From the NCBI GenBank assembly GCA_949316495.1, contig OX439002.1, positions 7,595,501 to 7,659,500 of the forward strand: a stretch of 64,000 bases of DNA. The letters are read 5' to 3'. The stretch is from Amphiduros pacificus. Taxonomy: Eukaryota; Annelida; Polychaeta; Phyllodocida; Hesionidae. The notes below the pieces were generated by a model, which made no database searches, was not told the origin of the DNA, and saw only the letters and a program-made list of their open reading frames with translations. A program made the translations under genes and the position numbers. Shown piece by piece: positions 49,750 through 61,947 of this stretch. The first letter of the stretch is position 1. The number at the start of each line of letters is the position of its first letter.

Positions 49750-51008
49750 CTAGTAATATGCTGGTCTTCATGTACCACTTTACAATAATTATTAGACTCA
49801 GCTTTCTAAATATTATTACATGTCATTGAAATATTCCACACATTTAATGGATTTCATATCACAGTTACATTCTTGCCCTGTTGCCTCATGGTCATCTTCT
49901 TGTTTAGTACATGGTGTTTTCTACGAGTACCCAATATTTCGTTCATTCGGAAGCTTATTTCCATTCATTATTGTAATATTGACAAAACGGGTGGGAAAAG
50001 ACCATTGGATTGAACCTGCAAGTGCCATATATATATACTTTTGGTTTTTAGAAGCCTTTTATGAGATAGTGTTTGACTACCCAGCATCATGAATAAGCGG
50101 TGAGAGGGTCTATGTTCTTTCTAAAATATACACATAAAGTGAAAGGTTTTTGAGCCCTGACAGGGGATTGTCATTGCTTGGATTAAGTGATTAGTGGAGT
50201 TAATCCGAATCAAGTGCAAGTTAGATATCGAAAACGAATTCATTGGTCACGTGTATATTTATTTTCTATCAAATACGGTAGATCGATTGCACTGACAGAC
50301 AATGATGAGCTCATTTTTATGGAAATGAAGAACTCCATAACATAATGACACTTTATATTAAAAGCTTGACATATATGATACTATATTGAAGATTGTGGCG
50401 CTTTCCGGCTGGGTAACAGACTGACCTTGGAGCTAAAGTGTGGGTCAATGAGACAGAATGAAATGACCATGTATCAAATCCTTGACATGAGATAATACCC
50501 ATGTGACTGATTAGTAACCACCCCCTCCATATTACTGTATTAACGATCATCCTCCCCATATTACTCAATCGACGATCATCTCTTCCATGAACAAGCGATG
50601 AAAATTGCCAACTGCTCAAGTACTGACATGATTATTGTCCGCTGATAAGACCGACTGACTGACACCGCTTCGCTGCCCATATCTGCGTGTAAACTGAAAG
50701 CTTTCTAATACAATTAGTGCTACAATGGCGAGCAACTTTAATGTGATTTGCACATGAAGCAATTGTCCTACATCATGGAAACTAAGTCTGGCACGATGGC
50801 TGTAAACCGTTTATTTAAGTTGTGTGCGAGATGTGGGTACTTAGCTCTATGTTGACTACATGAGTGGACAGGTTTGCTGGAAACCCGATATCTCTATCAA
50901 TATATATTTGCTGCCTCTGAGGTTCAACCAACATGACCAACCTCAAAGGGGTAGGGCATTTGTCCCATGGTGCAATCACATTTGTCATAGTATAACTCAT
51001 TCTAAGCT
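49750..51008. other. AT-rich unique sequence, no gene seen
   Basis: A 90-codon frame at 49820-50092 has hydrophobic stretches but no recognisable domain. A short repetition around CCTCCCCATATTACT / CCCTCCATATTACTG lies at 50520-50566. Confidence 0.45.
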
Positions 51009-51666
51009 TTTATGTCAATTTCGGGCACAACTATGCACCTGGGATGGTTATATGTCAGTTACACGCACATGTATGCACTCTGGGATGGTTATATATCAGT
51101 GAGACGCACATGTGTGCACTCTGGGATGGTTATATATCAGTGAGACGCACATGTATGCACTCTGGGATGGTTATATATCAGTGAGACGCACATGTATGCA
51201 CTCTGGGATGGTTATATATCAGTGAGACGCACATGTTTGCACTCTGGGATGGTTATATATCAGTGAGACGCACATGTGTGCACTCTGGGATGGTTATATA
51301 TCAGTGAGACGCACATGTATGCACTCTGGGATGGTTATATATCAGTGAGACGCACATGTATGCACTCTGGGATGGTTATATATCAGTGAGACGCACATGT
51401 TTGCACTCTGGGATGGTAAAAATGTCAGCGACACGCACATGTATGCACTCTGGGATGGTAAAAATGTCAGCGACACGCACATGTATGCACTCTGGGATGG
51501 TTATATGTCAGCGACACGCACATGTATGCACTCTGGGATGGTTATATGTCAGCGACACGCACATGTATGCACTCTGGGATGGTTATATGTCAGCGAGACG
51601 CACATGTATGCACTCTGGGATGGTTATATGTCAGTGAGACGCACATGAATGCACTCTGGGATGGTT
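51009..51666. repeat. 41-bp minisatellite array
   Basis: About 16 copies of a 41-bp unit with the cores CGCACATGTATGCACTCTGG and GATGGTTATATATCAGTGAGA. Variants fall into zones: TATATCAGTGAGA on the left (51085-51400), then AAAAATGTCAGCGACA (two units), then TATGTCAGCGACA or TATGTCAGYGAGA on the right. Because 41 is not a multiple of three, frames shift at each unit. Confidence 0.95.
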
Positions 51667-52005
51667 TTTTGTTATCTTTTTAAGTTGACAATATGTATCA
51701 ATATCAGAAAAAGACCAATAAAGCAATTAGTGAATACTGATTGCATGTATCATGTGATCAGGGGTAGCGGAAATCACATTGGTGACTTGCCTATACAAAA
51801 TGTATTAAGAAATCATTTACTTTTTCTCATACAGTTCCCGCCAATTCCAAAAACATTGACAGAATGGATAAATATCGATATGGGTAAAACGTTTTTGACT
51901 GCCACCTGGTGAATATATTTCTGTACAGTTCCAACATACTCTATTAAGATAACATTAAGATTCTCTAAGGGATTGAAATGGTTACCTAGTCACGTTTACA
52001 GTGAA
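51667..52005. other. Unique sequence, nothing recognised
   Basis: A plus-strand frame of 87 codons (51649-51912) begins in the array and is unrecognised. Confidence 0.45.
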
Positions 52006-52008
52006 TAA

Positions 52009-52088
<80 letters not shown>

Positions 52089-52092
52089 TATT
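52006..52092. repeat. (TA)n tract with quasi-palindromic ends
   Basis: About 72 bases of alternating TA (52012-52084) flanked by AATATTTATA on the left and TATAAATATATT on the right, so the tract continues as an imperfect inverted repeat for a few bases. Confidence 0.9.
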
Positions 52093-53304
52093 AACCACTA
52101 CTCATGAACAGAATGTTGCATTTGGAGCCAAGACACCTTTTATACAGGTACAATGTGCCGACCATCAGATGACCTGACAGGTACATTTCCTCTCACCTGG
52201 CCTTAATCGGGAAAAAACCTTCATACAGAACGGCTATGGTCTGATTATATACTAAGTACAATCTAGTTACAGGCATGAATATCACTTGAGGAACCAACAT
52301 CATGTACAGTGGGTCAAGGTTACCAAGAATAAATCAAGTTTACTCATCACTATCTCTGTTTACTCAAGTTTACTCATCACTATCTCTGTATGGAGTATTT
52401 TGTCACTTTGTGCTTTATGGATCTGTATCTTAGTTGGTATTTGAAGTTTAAGACAAGGTTACAAGGCCCGAAAGTCGACCTGATATATCCACTGTTGGGC
52501 TGTAAAAACACCAATTCACATTTTTGGAGCATATGATGAATATATGAGTATTAATGTGATGAAAATATACAAGCATTTTACGAAATCATCATCAATGATA
52601 ACATTCCACAAATGTGGTTAGTATGAGAATAAAAATATGTAATATCCATGACAATTTTGTACGTTTTGATTCTGTTCTTATACCTTTTAAAGATGAGTCC
52701 TGAAATTATACTTTCACATACTTTAAACAAAAGTAAAAATGATAGAGTAAAAATCCATTCCATGATTTTTAAAATAAAGGTTGTGTATTTCAATATATAA
52801 TAACGTTGGAACGCACCAGCGTCGTGTTTGAATTAAGTAACAATTTTGAAGATTTGAAACAACCTTCCATTTCATTTTTAAACCATATAATAAAAACACC
52901 AGAAAACCCCGACCTTGTGCTGTCATGCTATGCAGGTGGGTGTAGTCTGCAAATGTCAGCCGGCTATTTTCAGACTTCAGACCAGCAATACGCCATCTGA
53001 GCTTGTTATAATTAAATAGCTTTGTGTTCTCAAGATGAATGGACTATTCTATATATAAACTGCTTCTTCATTTGCTCAATTGAATTACTTTTCCACAAGC
53101 AACAGTTGTACATCATGGAAATCAATCATATAGATTTATTACTTAAATAAGCCCAAATGTCCTTCGGTGATAATGGTCTAGAGAAATTAAATATCTTTTC
53201 AGTTATCAAACTAGGTCAGTGATATTTACTACAAAGTGTATTGATAGTGCCTTTTCAATCATCCAAACCCAGATATCGTGTTATATATCTTGTTAAGTAA
53301 CCAC
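52093..53304. other. AT-rich unique sequence, no gene seen
   Basis: A 30-bp tandem duplication (TCAAGTTTACTCATCACTAT core) lies at 52334-52390. Frames of 64-71 codons at 52578-53000 are unrecognised. The last 30 bp (GATATCGTGTTATATATCTT, about 53274) recur inside the right part of the next array. Confidence 0.5.
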
Positions 53305-55650
53305 TTAAAGTATCTACTAAGAGATACAGAGCTTTAACCTCCTAATTCACTCACTATCAGATAAAGAGTTAATGTATCTACTAAGAGATACATAGCTTTA
53401 ACCTCCTAATTCACCCACTATCAGATATAGAGCTAAAGTATCTACTAAGAGATACAGAGCTTTAAGCTTTAACCTCCTAATTCACCCACTTTCAGATATA
53501 GAGCTATAGTATCTACCAACAGATACATATCTTTAACCTCCTAATTCACCCACTATCAGATATAGAGCTAAAGTATCTACTGAGAGATACATAGCTTTAA
53601 CCTCCTAATTCACCCACTATCAGATATAGAGCTAAAGTATCTACTAAGAGATACAGAGCTTTAAGCTTTAACCTCCTAATTCACCCACTTTCAGATATAG
53701 AGCTATAGTATCTACCAACAGATACATATCTTTAACCTCCTAATTCATCCACTATCAGATATAGAGCTAAAGTATCTACTAAGAGATACATAGCTTTAAC
53801 CTCCTAATTCACCCACTATCAGATATAGAGCTAAAGTATCTACTAACAGATACATAGCTTTAATCCCCTAATTCACCCACTATCAGATAAAGAGCTGAAG
53901 TATCTACTAAGAGATACATAGCTTTAACCTCCTAATTCACCCACTATCAGATATAGAGCTAAAGTATCTACTAACAGATACATAGCTTTAACCTCCTAAT
54001 TCACCCACTATCAGATATAGAGCTGAAGTATCTACTAAGAGATACAGAGCTTTAACCTCCTAATTCACCCACTATCAGATATAGAGCTAAAGTATCTACT
54101 AACAGATACATAGCTTTAACCTCCTAATTCACCCACTATCAGATATAGAGCTAAAGTATCTATTAAGAGATACATAGCTTTAACCTCCTAATACATCCAC
54201 TATCAGATATAGAGCTAAAGTATCTACTAAGAGATACATAGCTTTAACCTCCTAATTCACCCACTATCAGATATAGAGCTAAAGTATCTACTAACAGATA
54301 CATAGCTTTAACCTCCTAATTCACCCACTATCAGATATAGAGCTAAAGTATCTACTAAGAGATACATAGCTTTAACCTCCTAATTCACCCACTATCAGAT
54401 ATAGAGCTAAAGTATCTACTAAGAGATACAGAGCTTTAAGCTTTAACCTCCTAATTCACCCACTTTCAGATATAGAGCTATAGTATCTACCAACAGATAC
54501 ATATCTTTAACCTCCTAATTCATCCACTATCAGATATAGAGCTAAAGTATCTACTAAGAGATACATAGCTTTAACCTCCTAATTCACCCACTATCAGATA
54601 TAGAGCTAAAGTATCTACTAACAGATACATAGCTTTAATCCCCTAATTCACCCACTATCAGATAAAGAGCTGAAGTATCTACTAAGAGATACATAGCTTT
54701 AACCTCCTAATTCACCCACTATCAGATATAGAGCTAAAGTATCTACTAACAGATACATAGCTTTAACCTCCTAATTCACCCACTATCAGATAAAGAGCTG
54801 AAGTATCTACTAAGAGATACAGAGCTTTAACCTCCTAATTCACCCACTATCAGATATAGAGCTAAAGTATCTACTAACAGATACATAGCTTTAACCTCCT
54901 AATTCACCCACTATCAGATATAGAGCTAAAGTATCTATTAAGAGATACATAGCTTTAACCTCCTAATACATCCACTATCAGATATAGAGCTAAAGTATAC
55001 ACTAAGAGATACATAGCTTTAACCTCCTAATACATCCACTATCAGATATAGAGCTAAAGTATACACTAAGAGATACATAGCTTTAACCTCCTAATTCATC
55101 CACTATTAGATATAGAGCTAAAGTATCTACTAAGAGATGCATAGCTTTAACCTCCTAATTCACCCACTATCAGATATAGAGTTAAAGTATCTACTAAGAG
55201 ATACATAGCTTTAACCTCCTAATTCATCCACTATCAGATATAGAGCTAAAGTATCTACTAAGAGATACATAGCTTTAACCTCCTAATTCACCCACTATCA
55301 GATATAGAGCTAAAGTATCTACTAACAAATACATAGCTTTAACCTCCTAATTCACCCACTATCAGATAAAGAGCTAAAGTATCTACTAAGAGACACAGAT
55401 ATCGTGTTATATATCTTGTTAAGTTACCCCTTAAAGTATCTACTAACAGATACATAGCTTTAATCCCCTAATTCACCCACTATCAGAAAAAGAGTTGAAG
55501 TATTTACTAAGAGATACATAGCTTTAACCTCCTAATTCACCCACTATCAGATATAGAGCTAAAGTATCTACTAACAGATACATAGCTTTAACCTCCTAAT
55601 TCACCCACTATCAGATATAGAGCTAAAGTATCTACTAAGAGACACAGATA
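53305..55650. repeat. 64-bp minisatellite array with a 775-bp block duplication
   Basis: About 36 copies of a 64-bp unit with the cores CTAAAGTATCTACTAAGAG, ATACATAGCTTTAACCTCC and TAATTCACCCACTATCAGAT. Some units carry a 7-bp insertion giving AGCTTTAAGCTTTAACC. The rare variant TAATCCCC occurs at 53861 and 54636, 775 bp apart (12 units plus one 7-bp insertion), with matching flanks, so a 12-unit block was duplicated. GATATCGTGTTATATATCTT of the left flank (53274) reappears at 55398 within the array. The unit contains the self-complementary words GTATCT/AGATAC. Confidence 0.96.
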
Positions 55651-55768
55651 TGGCATCATACGGCTTCTGCTATAGGATAACCTCTGAAAGGTTCTCACAA
55701 TGGTAATGAACAACTTTACATGCATGATCGACTTACTGCCCAGTGGAAGAAATTTGCAGTCTAATGCT
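55651..55768. other. Short unique stretch between array and LINE tail
   Basis: May belong to the LINE fragment to its right, but no coding match is visible. Confidence 0.3.
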
Positions 55769-55960
55769 AGATTGGGCCTTGAGGTTCTTCTGAAAACAAT
55801 TTCTCGGTCATATCCCCAAAGATCTCGAATGATCTCCCAAATGGGATAAGGACTGGTGTCCAGTTGATGTCTTTAATAAACGCCTAAAGACGCACCTGTT
55901 CCAGAAACATTCACTTAAAAAGTGCTTTGAACATACAGTCTTTTATTTTATTATTGTTAT
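55769..55960 (+). pseudogene. LINE 3' end of the reverse-transcriptase ORF, worn
   Basis: Two plus-strand pieces in different frames match the C-terminal end of CR1/L2/Jockey-type ORF2 proteins: ISNDLPNGIRTG (about 55822-55857) and DVFNKRLKTHLFQKHS (about 55866-55913). They correspond to the usual W-N-x-LP-x-x-IR and F-K-x-x-LK-x-HLF motifs that close these ORFs. A frame change lies between them. The 37-bp tandem array begins 30 bp after this fragment, where the 3' tail would be expected. Confidence 0.6.
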
Positions 55961-55990
55961 TATACAGATATACCATACAAAGCATCTGCT

Positions 55991-56331
55991 ACCAGATATG
56001 CTGTAATAACAACCCAGACCATTTATTACCAGATATGCTGTAATAACAACCCAGACCATTTATTACCAGATATGCTGTAATAACAACCCAGACCATTTAT
56101 TACCAGATATGCTGTAATAACAACCCAGACCATTTATTACCAGATATGCTGTAATAACAACCCAGACCATTTATTACCAGATATGCTGTAATAACAACCC
56201 AGACCATTTATTACCAGATATGCTGTAATAACAACCCAGACCATTTATTACCAGATATGCTGTAATAATATTCCAGATCATTTATTACCAGATATGCTGT
56301 AATAATATTCCAGATCATTTATTACCAGATA
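55991..56331. repeat. 37-bp minisatellite array
   Basis: About nine copies of a 37-bp unit with the cores ACCAGATATGCTGTAATAAC and AACCCAGACCATTTATT. The first seven are identical or nearly so; the last two share ATATTCCAGATC. It follows directly on a LINE 3' fragment, so it may derive from that element's tail. Confidence 0.95.
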
Positions 56332-56780
56332 TTCAGATATGTCCAACAAATGGACCATAACTGTAATAGACCGTAATACAAGAAGCAGGCTTGATATAAC
56401 CTCAAATATTTTAAAATATACACATTCAAAATGGAATCCATAGATTGCTATATAAAATGTTCCGTTATGATATGGGTGTAATCTCTGAAGCTAACTAATA
56501 ATGTAGGCTTCAATACATACAGGAAGTTTAGACACTACAAGAAGGCTTGTATTATGGCTATAATCTAACAAGATACGACTAGAATTCCTAATATTATGGC
56601 TATAATCTAAAAATATACAACTAGAATGCCCGTATTATGGCTATAATCTCCATAGAACAAAGCAAACCTACGATGTAAGTATTGGTAGATACTACTAGAA
56701 TGCTTCTTATTTAAATGAGCCTCTTAGAGGAAGATTATCATTAGCCAACATACAAAAACTATGGCGGAATACATGAACTC
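56332..56780. other. AT-rich unique sequence with short repetition
   Basis: The phrase ATTATGGCTATAATCT occurs at least three times (about 56551, 56593, 56634) with about 41 bp spacing, a worn small tandem repeat. No gene. Confidence 0.5.
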
Positions 56781-57465
56781 ATTTAGACCATGGAATTTCT
56801 CCAAGAAAGGAAGTCGGCTGTGAGGGAGGTTTTCTATTTTGGGAGCGAGGCAATGTAGTTTTGGTGTAGCTGTCACCTCAGTGTGAGCCCTGCATCAGGC
56901 ACGAGGAAGCAACTTCCCCAGAAGCTTCAGGTCACCATCTTCACTGCAAAGCCTCAAGTATGACAGCTTGCTTCCCCTTTATACATATTTCTTCATTTCT
57001 TATTTTAGTATGTGAATATCCAATTAATGTTCCCATGCTCACTGCCTCACCATATTTATGTTTAAACATTCAATAAATATGCAAAAAATTCATCTTAACA
57101 TAATATAATTTTACTCATTATTGTTGTCATGTGCAAGTGAATAATACTCATTATTTTGTTGATGTTTAAGTGAATGTTTAGAAAAGCAAACCTGACAGCT
57201 ATAGGGCAATGACTTAAACAAAGCCTAGAATTTATGGTATCATTTGGCCTGAATATGTCATGCATGTTGTGATGATTCAAACTCCAACTGGTGATTACAT
57301 GGCAGTGCAAATCACTCACTACCACGCATGTCACGTGACAGGGTAACATGTAGACAAGAAGTTGGCGTGTGTACTGACTACCAGTACCACAAGATGGCGT
57401 GGATATGTCACACATGCTAGAAGTGTACTACACGTGACCTTGTACCCAGCACCCTTGGGGTCGTT
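56781..57465. promoter_or_regulatory. Higher-complexity block with TCACGTGA and YY1-like site
   Basis: A mixed-composition patch at 56790-56960, then TGTCACGTGACA (57329-57340, a perfect 12-bp palindrome of CLEAR/M-box type) and AAGATGGCG (57391-57399) about 50 bp later. The minus-strand frame at 57095-57415 (106 codons) is unrecognised. Confidence 0.35.
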
Positions 57466-58992
57466 CCTGCTCCCTGTGTCATCTCCTGTCCCATCAGGTA
57501 ATTCCTGCTCATAACCCTGCTCCCTCTATCTTCCCTTGATCCATCTTAACCCTGCTCCCTCTATCTTCCCTTGATCCATCTTAACCCTGCTCCCTCTATC
57601 TTCCCTTGACCCATCTCAATCCTGCTCCCTCTATCTTCCCTTGATCCATCTTATCCCTGCTCCCTCTATCTTCTCTTTACCCATCTCAACCTTGCTCCCT
57701 CTATCTTCCCTTGATCCATCTTAACCCTGCTCCCTCTATCTTCTCTTTACCCATCTTAACCCTGCTCCCTCTATCTTCCCTTGATCCATCTTAACCCTGC
57801 TCCCTCTATCTTCCCTTGATCCAACTTAACCCTGCTCCCTCTATCCTCCCTTGACCCATCACAACTCTGTTCCCTCTATTTTCTCCTGACCAATCACAAC
57901 CCTGCTTCCTCTATCTTCCCTTGATCCCTCTTAACCCTGCTCCCTCTATCTTCTCTTTACCCATCTTAACCCTGCTCCCTCTATCTTCCCTTGATCCATC
58001 TTAACCCTGCTCCCTCTATCTTCCCTTGATCCATCTTAACCCTGCTCCCTCTATCTTCCCTTGACCCATCTCAATCCTGCTCCCTCTATCTTCCCTTGAT
58101 CCATCTTATCCCTGCTCCCTCTATCTTCTCTTTACCCATCTCAACCTTGCTCCCTCTATCTTCCCTTGATCCATCTTAACCCTGCTCCCTCTATCTTCTC
58201 TTTACCCATCTTAACCCTGCTCCCTCTATCTTCCCTTGATCCATCTTAACCCTGCTCCCTCTATCTTCCCTTGATCCAACTTAACCCTGCTCCCTCTATC
58301 CTCCCTTGACCCATCACAACTCTGTTCCCTCTATTTTCTCCTGACCAATCACAACCCTGCTCCCTCTATCTTCCCTTGATCCCTCTTAACCCTGCTCCCT
58401 CTATCTTCTCTTTACCCATCTTAACCCTGCTCCCTCTATCTTCCCTTGATCCATCTTAACCCTGCTCCCTCTATCTTCCCTTGACCCATCTCAACCTTGC
58501 TCCCTCTATCTTCCCTTGATCCATCTTAACCCTGCTCCCTCTATCTTCTCTTTACTCATCTTAACCCTGCTCCCTCTATCTTCTCTTGATCCATCTTAAC
58601 CCTGCTCCCTCTATCTTCTCTTTACCCATCTTAACCCTGCTCCCTCTATCTTCCCTTGATCCATCTTAACCCTGCTCCCTCTATCTTCCCTTGATCCATC
58701 TTAACCCTGCTCCCTCTATATTCCCTTGACCCATCTTAACCCTGCTTCCTCTATCTTCCCTTGAACCATCTTAACCCTGCTCCCTCTATCTTCTCTTGAT
58801 CCACCTTAACCCTGCGCCCTCTATCTTCCCTTGATCAATCTTAACCCTGCTCCCTCTATCTTCTCTTTACCCATCTTAACCCTGCTCCCTCTATCTTCTC
58901 TTGATCCATCTTAACCCTGCTCCCTCTATCTTCTCTTGATCCATCTTAACCCTGCTCCCTCTCTCTTCTCTTGGCCCATCTTAATACTTCTC
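57466..58992. repeat. 35-bp pyrimidine-rich minisatellite with a 455-bp block duplication
   Basis: About 43 copies of a 35-bp unit with the cores CCCTGCTCCCTCTATCTTCC and CTTGATCCATCTTAA. Variants include TTCTCTTTACCC, TTGACCCATCTCAA and TTGATCCAACTTAA. CCATCTCAAT occurs at 57611 and 58066, 455 bp apart (13 units), and the following run of variants repeats in the same order. The plus strand is nearly all pyrimidine over long runs, so triplex-type structure is possible. Confidence 0.97.
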
Positions 58993-59425
58993 CGTGCATC
59001 ATAGAATATAAAAATCTGGAAGTTAACGAATTATCTGTAGGTCAGCATTTACAGTGATAAATGCAAGATGTCACGCAAAACTGGATTTGATTTAAATATT
59101 GATAATGTCAACGAATTTCTACTGCCTCTGATCATACAATATTTTTGATGGGAAACGGCTTGAATATTGACATAATACAGTCGTCTTTCATTTCAGCTCA
59201 CATGCTATATTTGGATTGATATAAAAAGTATTGTCTGGACTGAATTACCATGTATTATACATGCAATTATAAAAATAGATCTCAGTCTCCGGATATATAT
59301 ATATATATATGAGGGAATGTGAGGAAATTTAGACTGGAGCATGAACATCTGAGATATTGTAGATGAAGATGTTAGTTGAGCGGCAGTAGTAGATAACTCT
59401 GGTTAACAGGTGTGTGCAATTTGGA
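58993..59425. other. AT-rich unique sequence, no gene seen
   Basis: A (TA)n tract of about 18 bases lies near 59293-59310. Nothing else recognised. Confidence 0.5.
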
Positions 59426-59630
59426 ACACCTCAATACTCCATAGACGCCTGCACACTCCACATACTCCACAGACGCTTGCACACTCAACATACTCCACAG
59501 ATGCTTTCACACTCCACAGACGCCTTTACAGTCCACATACACCTTCATACTCCAAAAATGACTCCATACTCCACAGACACCTTCATATCCCAGACGTCAT
59601 ATCCACCCCCCCCCCCCCCCCCCCCCCCCC
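59426..59630. repeat. Irregular CACTCCACA(T)A repeat ending in a 25-C run
   Basis: Six or seven loose copies of a roughly 27-bp motif around CACACTCCACATACTCCACAG and ACGC(C/T)T occupy 59426-59582. A run of 25 C follows at 59606-59630. The minus strand is a long G run able to form a G-quadruplex. Poly-Pro and poly-Gly frames here are artefacts of the run. Confidence 0.85.
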
Positions 59631-60866
59631 AACAAAAAGCCAAACATTGTGGATCCCATCTGCAATGAACCAATTCTTGTAGCAGATCACCATTATAAGT
59701 AAAAGAGCAGTTTGGTAAACATCCTTTCTACCAGAGCTTCTGAATGTTGGTGTTGACAAGTCCGCCTCTACTTGCATATAAAGACATGCCAACAACTTCT
59801 CAAGTTTAATCTGAGCAGTGTTCTCAGTGCCCTGAAATAAGGATGTTTTCCAAGATGGACCTCCACCCTTTTGAGTCCCTGATGCGCTGTCGTGAATTCC
59901 TGATATGAGCTTTATCCTGCTTAAGTATTCACTCTGCATGCCCGAGGTATTATATCATCCTGGCCAATTGAATATTTGTCAAATGTTATTGCAAATGATT
60001 AACTTGGCATAATTGAAAATGAATGGTATTTGATCCGGAAATATCTCTTATAACGGATTTTTTATGTTTAATAATCTTGTTGACAGATCCTTATACAAAG
60101 GAATGTATTGTTTGCTGGCAAATCACATTACCATCAGAATACTATCAGACCTCCAAAGACAAGTTGATGATTTGTAGTTTTTTGTTGTTGCAGAACATTT
60201 CTTGATCTTTTTTGGAGTCTCAGATTTTTGGAGCCCAGGCCTGGTCCCCACACATGATTTTTGCCAAGTTTGACATTGATTGATGATTGGGATTGAGATA
60301 CTAAATCCCCGGATGTTTCTTGAATAAGACAAAGATGGGTTTCTGAAGTATTTATGAATGAGCTCAAATCTAAATCCTGTGTAATAGTCGGTGAAGCTTT
60401 GATCTTTTCAGTTAAGTTTGTAACTCAGATTTCAACTATCAATCCACATGAATTATCATTAATAATAATTATAAATTCATTAGCATTTAAATCAATGCAC
60501 TGTGAACAATGCATTCAGTCAGGGCAAGAGCAATTGGCTTGTACATATAATTTAAATAAACTAAATAGTTAAACTAAATATGTCAGGCAACGGGTCACAA
60601 CAAGAGCACCCATTTCGTTCAGTAATCAAATTATATACCACATTCACATCATTGTGACATCAACTCTGTCTTCATCCTTCGCATTCTCATGCCCAATTTT
60701 CGTCACATTATTTACACTCAAACTTGAGACAGAGATCAATGACCCTAGAGCTATGCTGATCATTGCTTTTTCCTATTTCTTTTTGAGTATTTTCTGGACA
60801 TTCCCCAGTCAGACTTGAGATGATGAAAATTTCGAGCAGTCAAAATGCATGTTATATATTTAATTT
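59631..60866. other. AT-rich unique sequence, no gene seen
   Basis: Frames of 60-118 codons on both strands are unrecognised. Left flank of the TIR-element cluster. Confidence 0.45.
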
Positions 60867-61263
60867 TAGTGTTCTCCAATCACCAATCGGCAAGCCCAGA
60901 CAGGTGATCTGGAGAGTTTTGTGGAACATGCAAGGTCTCTTCAATTTCAACCAAAGAAAATGTTGGTGGAGTTGATAGTCTCATTTAAACGGGTCCAATT
61001 CGGTCATTAAACTGGTTTGATACAGTTTTTGCAGCTGGCAACTGATATCAAGTGTATATATTTTCTTTATTTAATGTCATCCAAAGAATAATCAAGCTTT
61101 TTTCTTAGACTTTAGATATAACCATACATAAAATATGAATTACCACTGAAAGAGTTGGGTATTTAAAAAATCTCATGCAAACAGGATTTGGCATGACAAG
61201 TACCAAAATCAGACCTCTCCAGAACACCCATCTGGGCTTGCCGATTGGTGATTGGAGTGTTGT
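60867..61263 (+). mobile_element. TIR element (MITE family M), copy 1
   Basis: About 397 bp. The left end TAGTGTTCTCCAATCACCAA continues for over 40 bp and is mirrored near the right end (CTCTCCAGAACACCC, then GGCTTGCCGATTGGTGATTG). The last few bases of the right end are degraded (GGAGTGTTG), and no target duplication is visible. The interior is the same family and orientation as copy 2 (TTATTTAATGTCATCCAAAG, GAATAATCAAGCTTTTTTC, CATACATAAAATATGAATTA). No coding capacity. Confidence 0.75.
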
Positions 61264-61550
61264 GCCCCATTACCAGTCCCAAAGCTTTGGGACAACTATT
61301 GACAGTCCCGGGGCCATCATGGAAATATCCAACAGAAAATGACTAACTTTTAACTGCCTTGACATCTAGCGGATTGACGATTGACGCCGATTGGGCAAGG
61401 GGTCCCAAAGCTGTCAATATCGATCAACTAGTCACCTATCATTTGAATTAAGAAAATGATCGGTTACCAGTCATTAATATGATATTCACTCGAGCGGGAG
61501 ATGGAAAGAATAGCCCTTTATATGAATGAAACATAGATTTTACTAATACA
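61264..61550 (+). repeat. Repeat B, plus-strand arm
   Basis: Matches the reverse complement of 62599-62920 over its whole length. Shared blocks include GGGGCCATCATG, TGACATCTAGC, TTGACGCCGATTGGGCAAGG, AATAGCCCTT/GAGTAGCCCTT and GAAACATAGATTTTACTA. This arm lacks about 45 bp present in the other near its left end, where the flanking bases AAAGC/CAGC suggest a short-homology deletion. It has about 14 extra bases after GGGCAAGG. The family is unknown. Confidence 0.75.
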
Positions 61551-61947
61551 CATACAGAAATTACTTTAATATGTATGATATGGTGAAAACAAGAGGAAAA
61601 CAATTGTGGATGTTACAAACGTGTTTGCGTACACGTTTGCATGCCAACTCCTGCTGTGGCCACAGTACTATGGTCACTGTAACAGCCACGGCCTAAAAAG
61701 GGGGTGAAACAGATGGTTCCAACGTAAAATACGATGTTGAATAGTATTTCCGGTTTAATATCTGATGGGGTACCAACAAATATCATTTCTGTTAATTTGA
61801 ACTTTGACCCTGGACATTTCTTGACCTAATTGGATATTTGCTGTGATAACTTTAGAATGTGACGGCAATTGGGCAAAACAGGGAATGTGGCCTCAACTTG
61901 TTATCTAGATTCTCATTGGCTAATACTTGTCATGTTCCTCAAAATGG
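61551..61947. other. Unique sequence containing the target site of MITE copy 2
   Basis: Ends in TCAAAATGG (61939-61947), the target duplicated around copy 2. No gene. Confidence 0.5.

Noticed and set aside
51356-51648. 93- and 83-codon frames in the 41-bp array as a Cys/His-rich repeat peptide
   Set aside because: The 41-bp period shifts frame each unit; the frames stay open only by chance over a few units.
59583-59939. 118-codon minus-strand frame with a Gly run, and plus-strand frames with a Pro run
   Set aside because: The runs come from 25 consecutive C; the rest has no recognisable domain.
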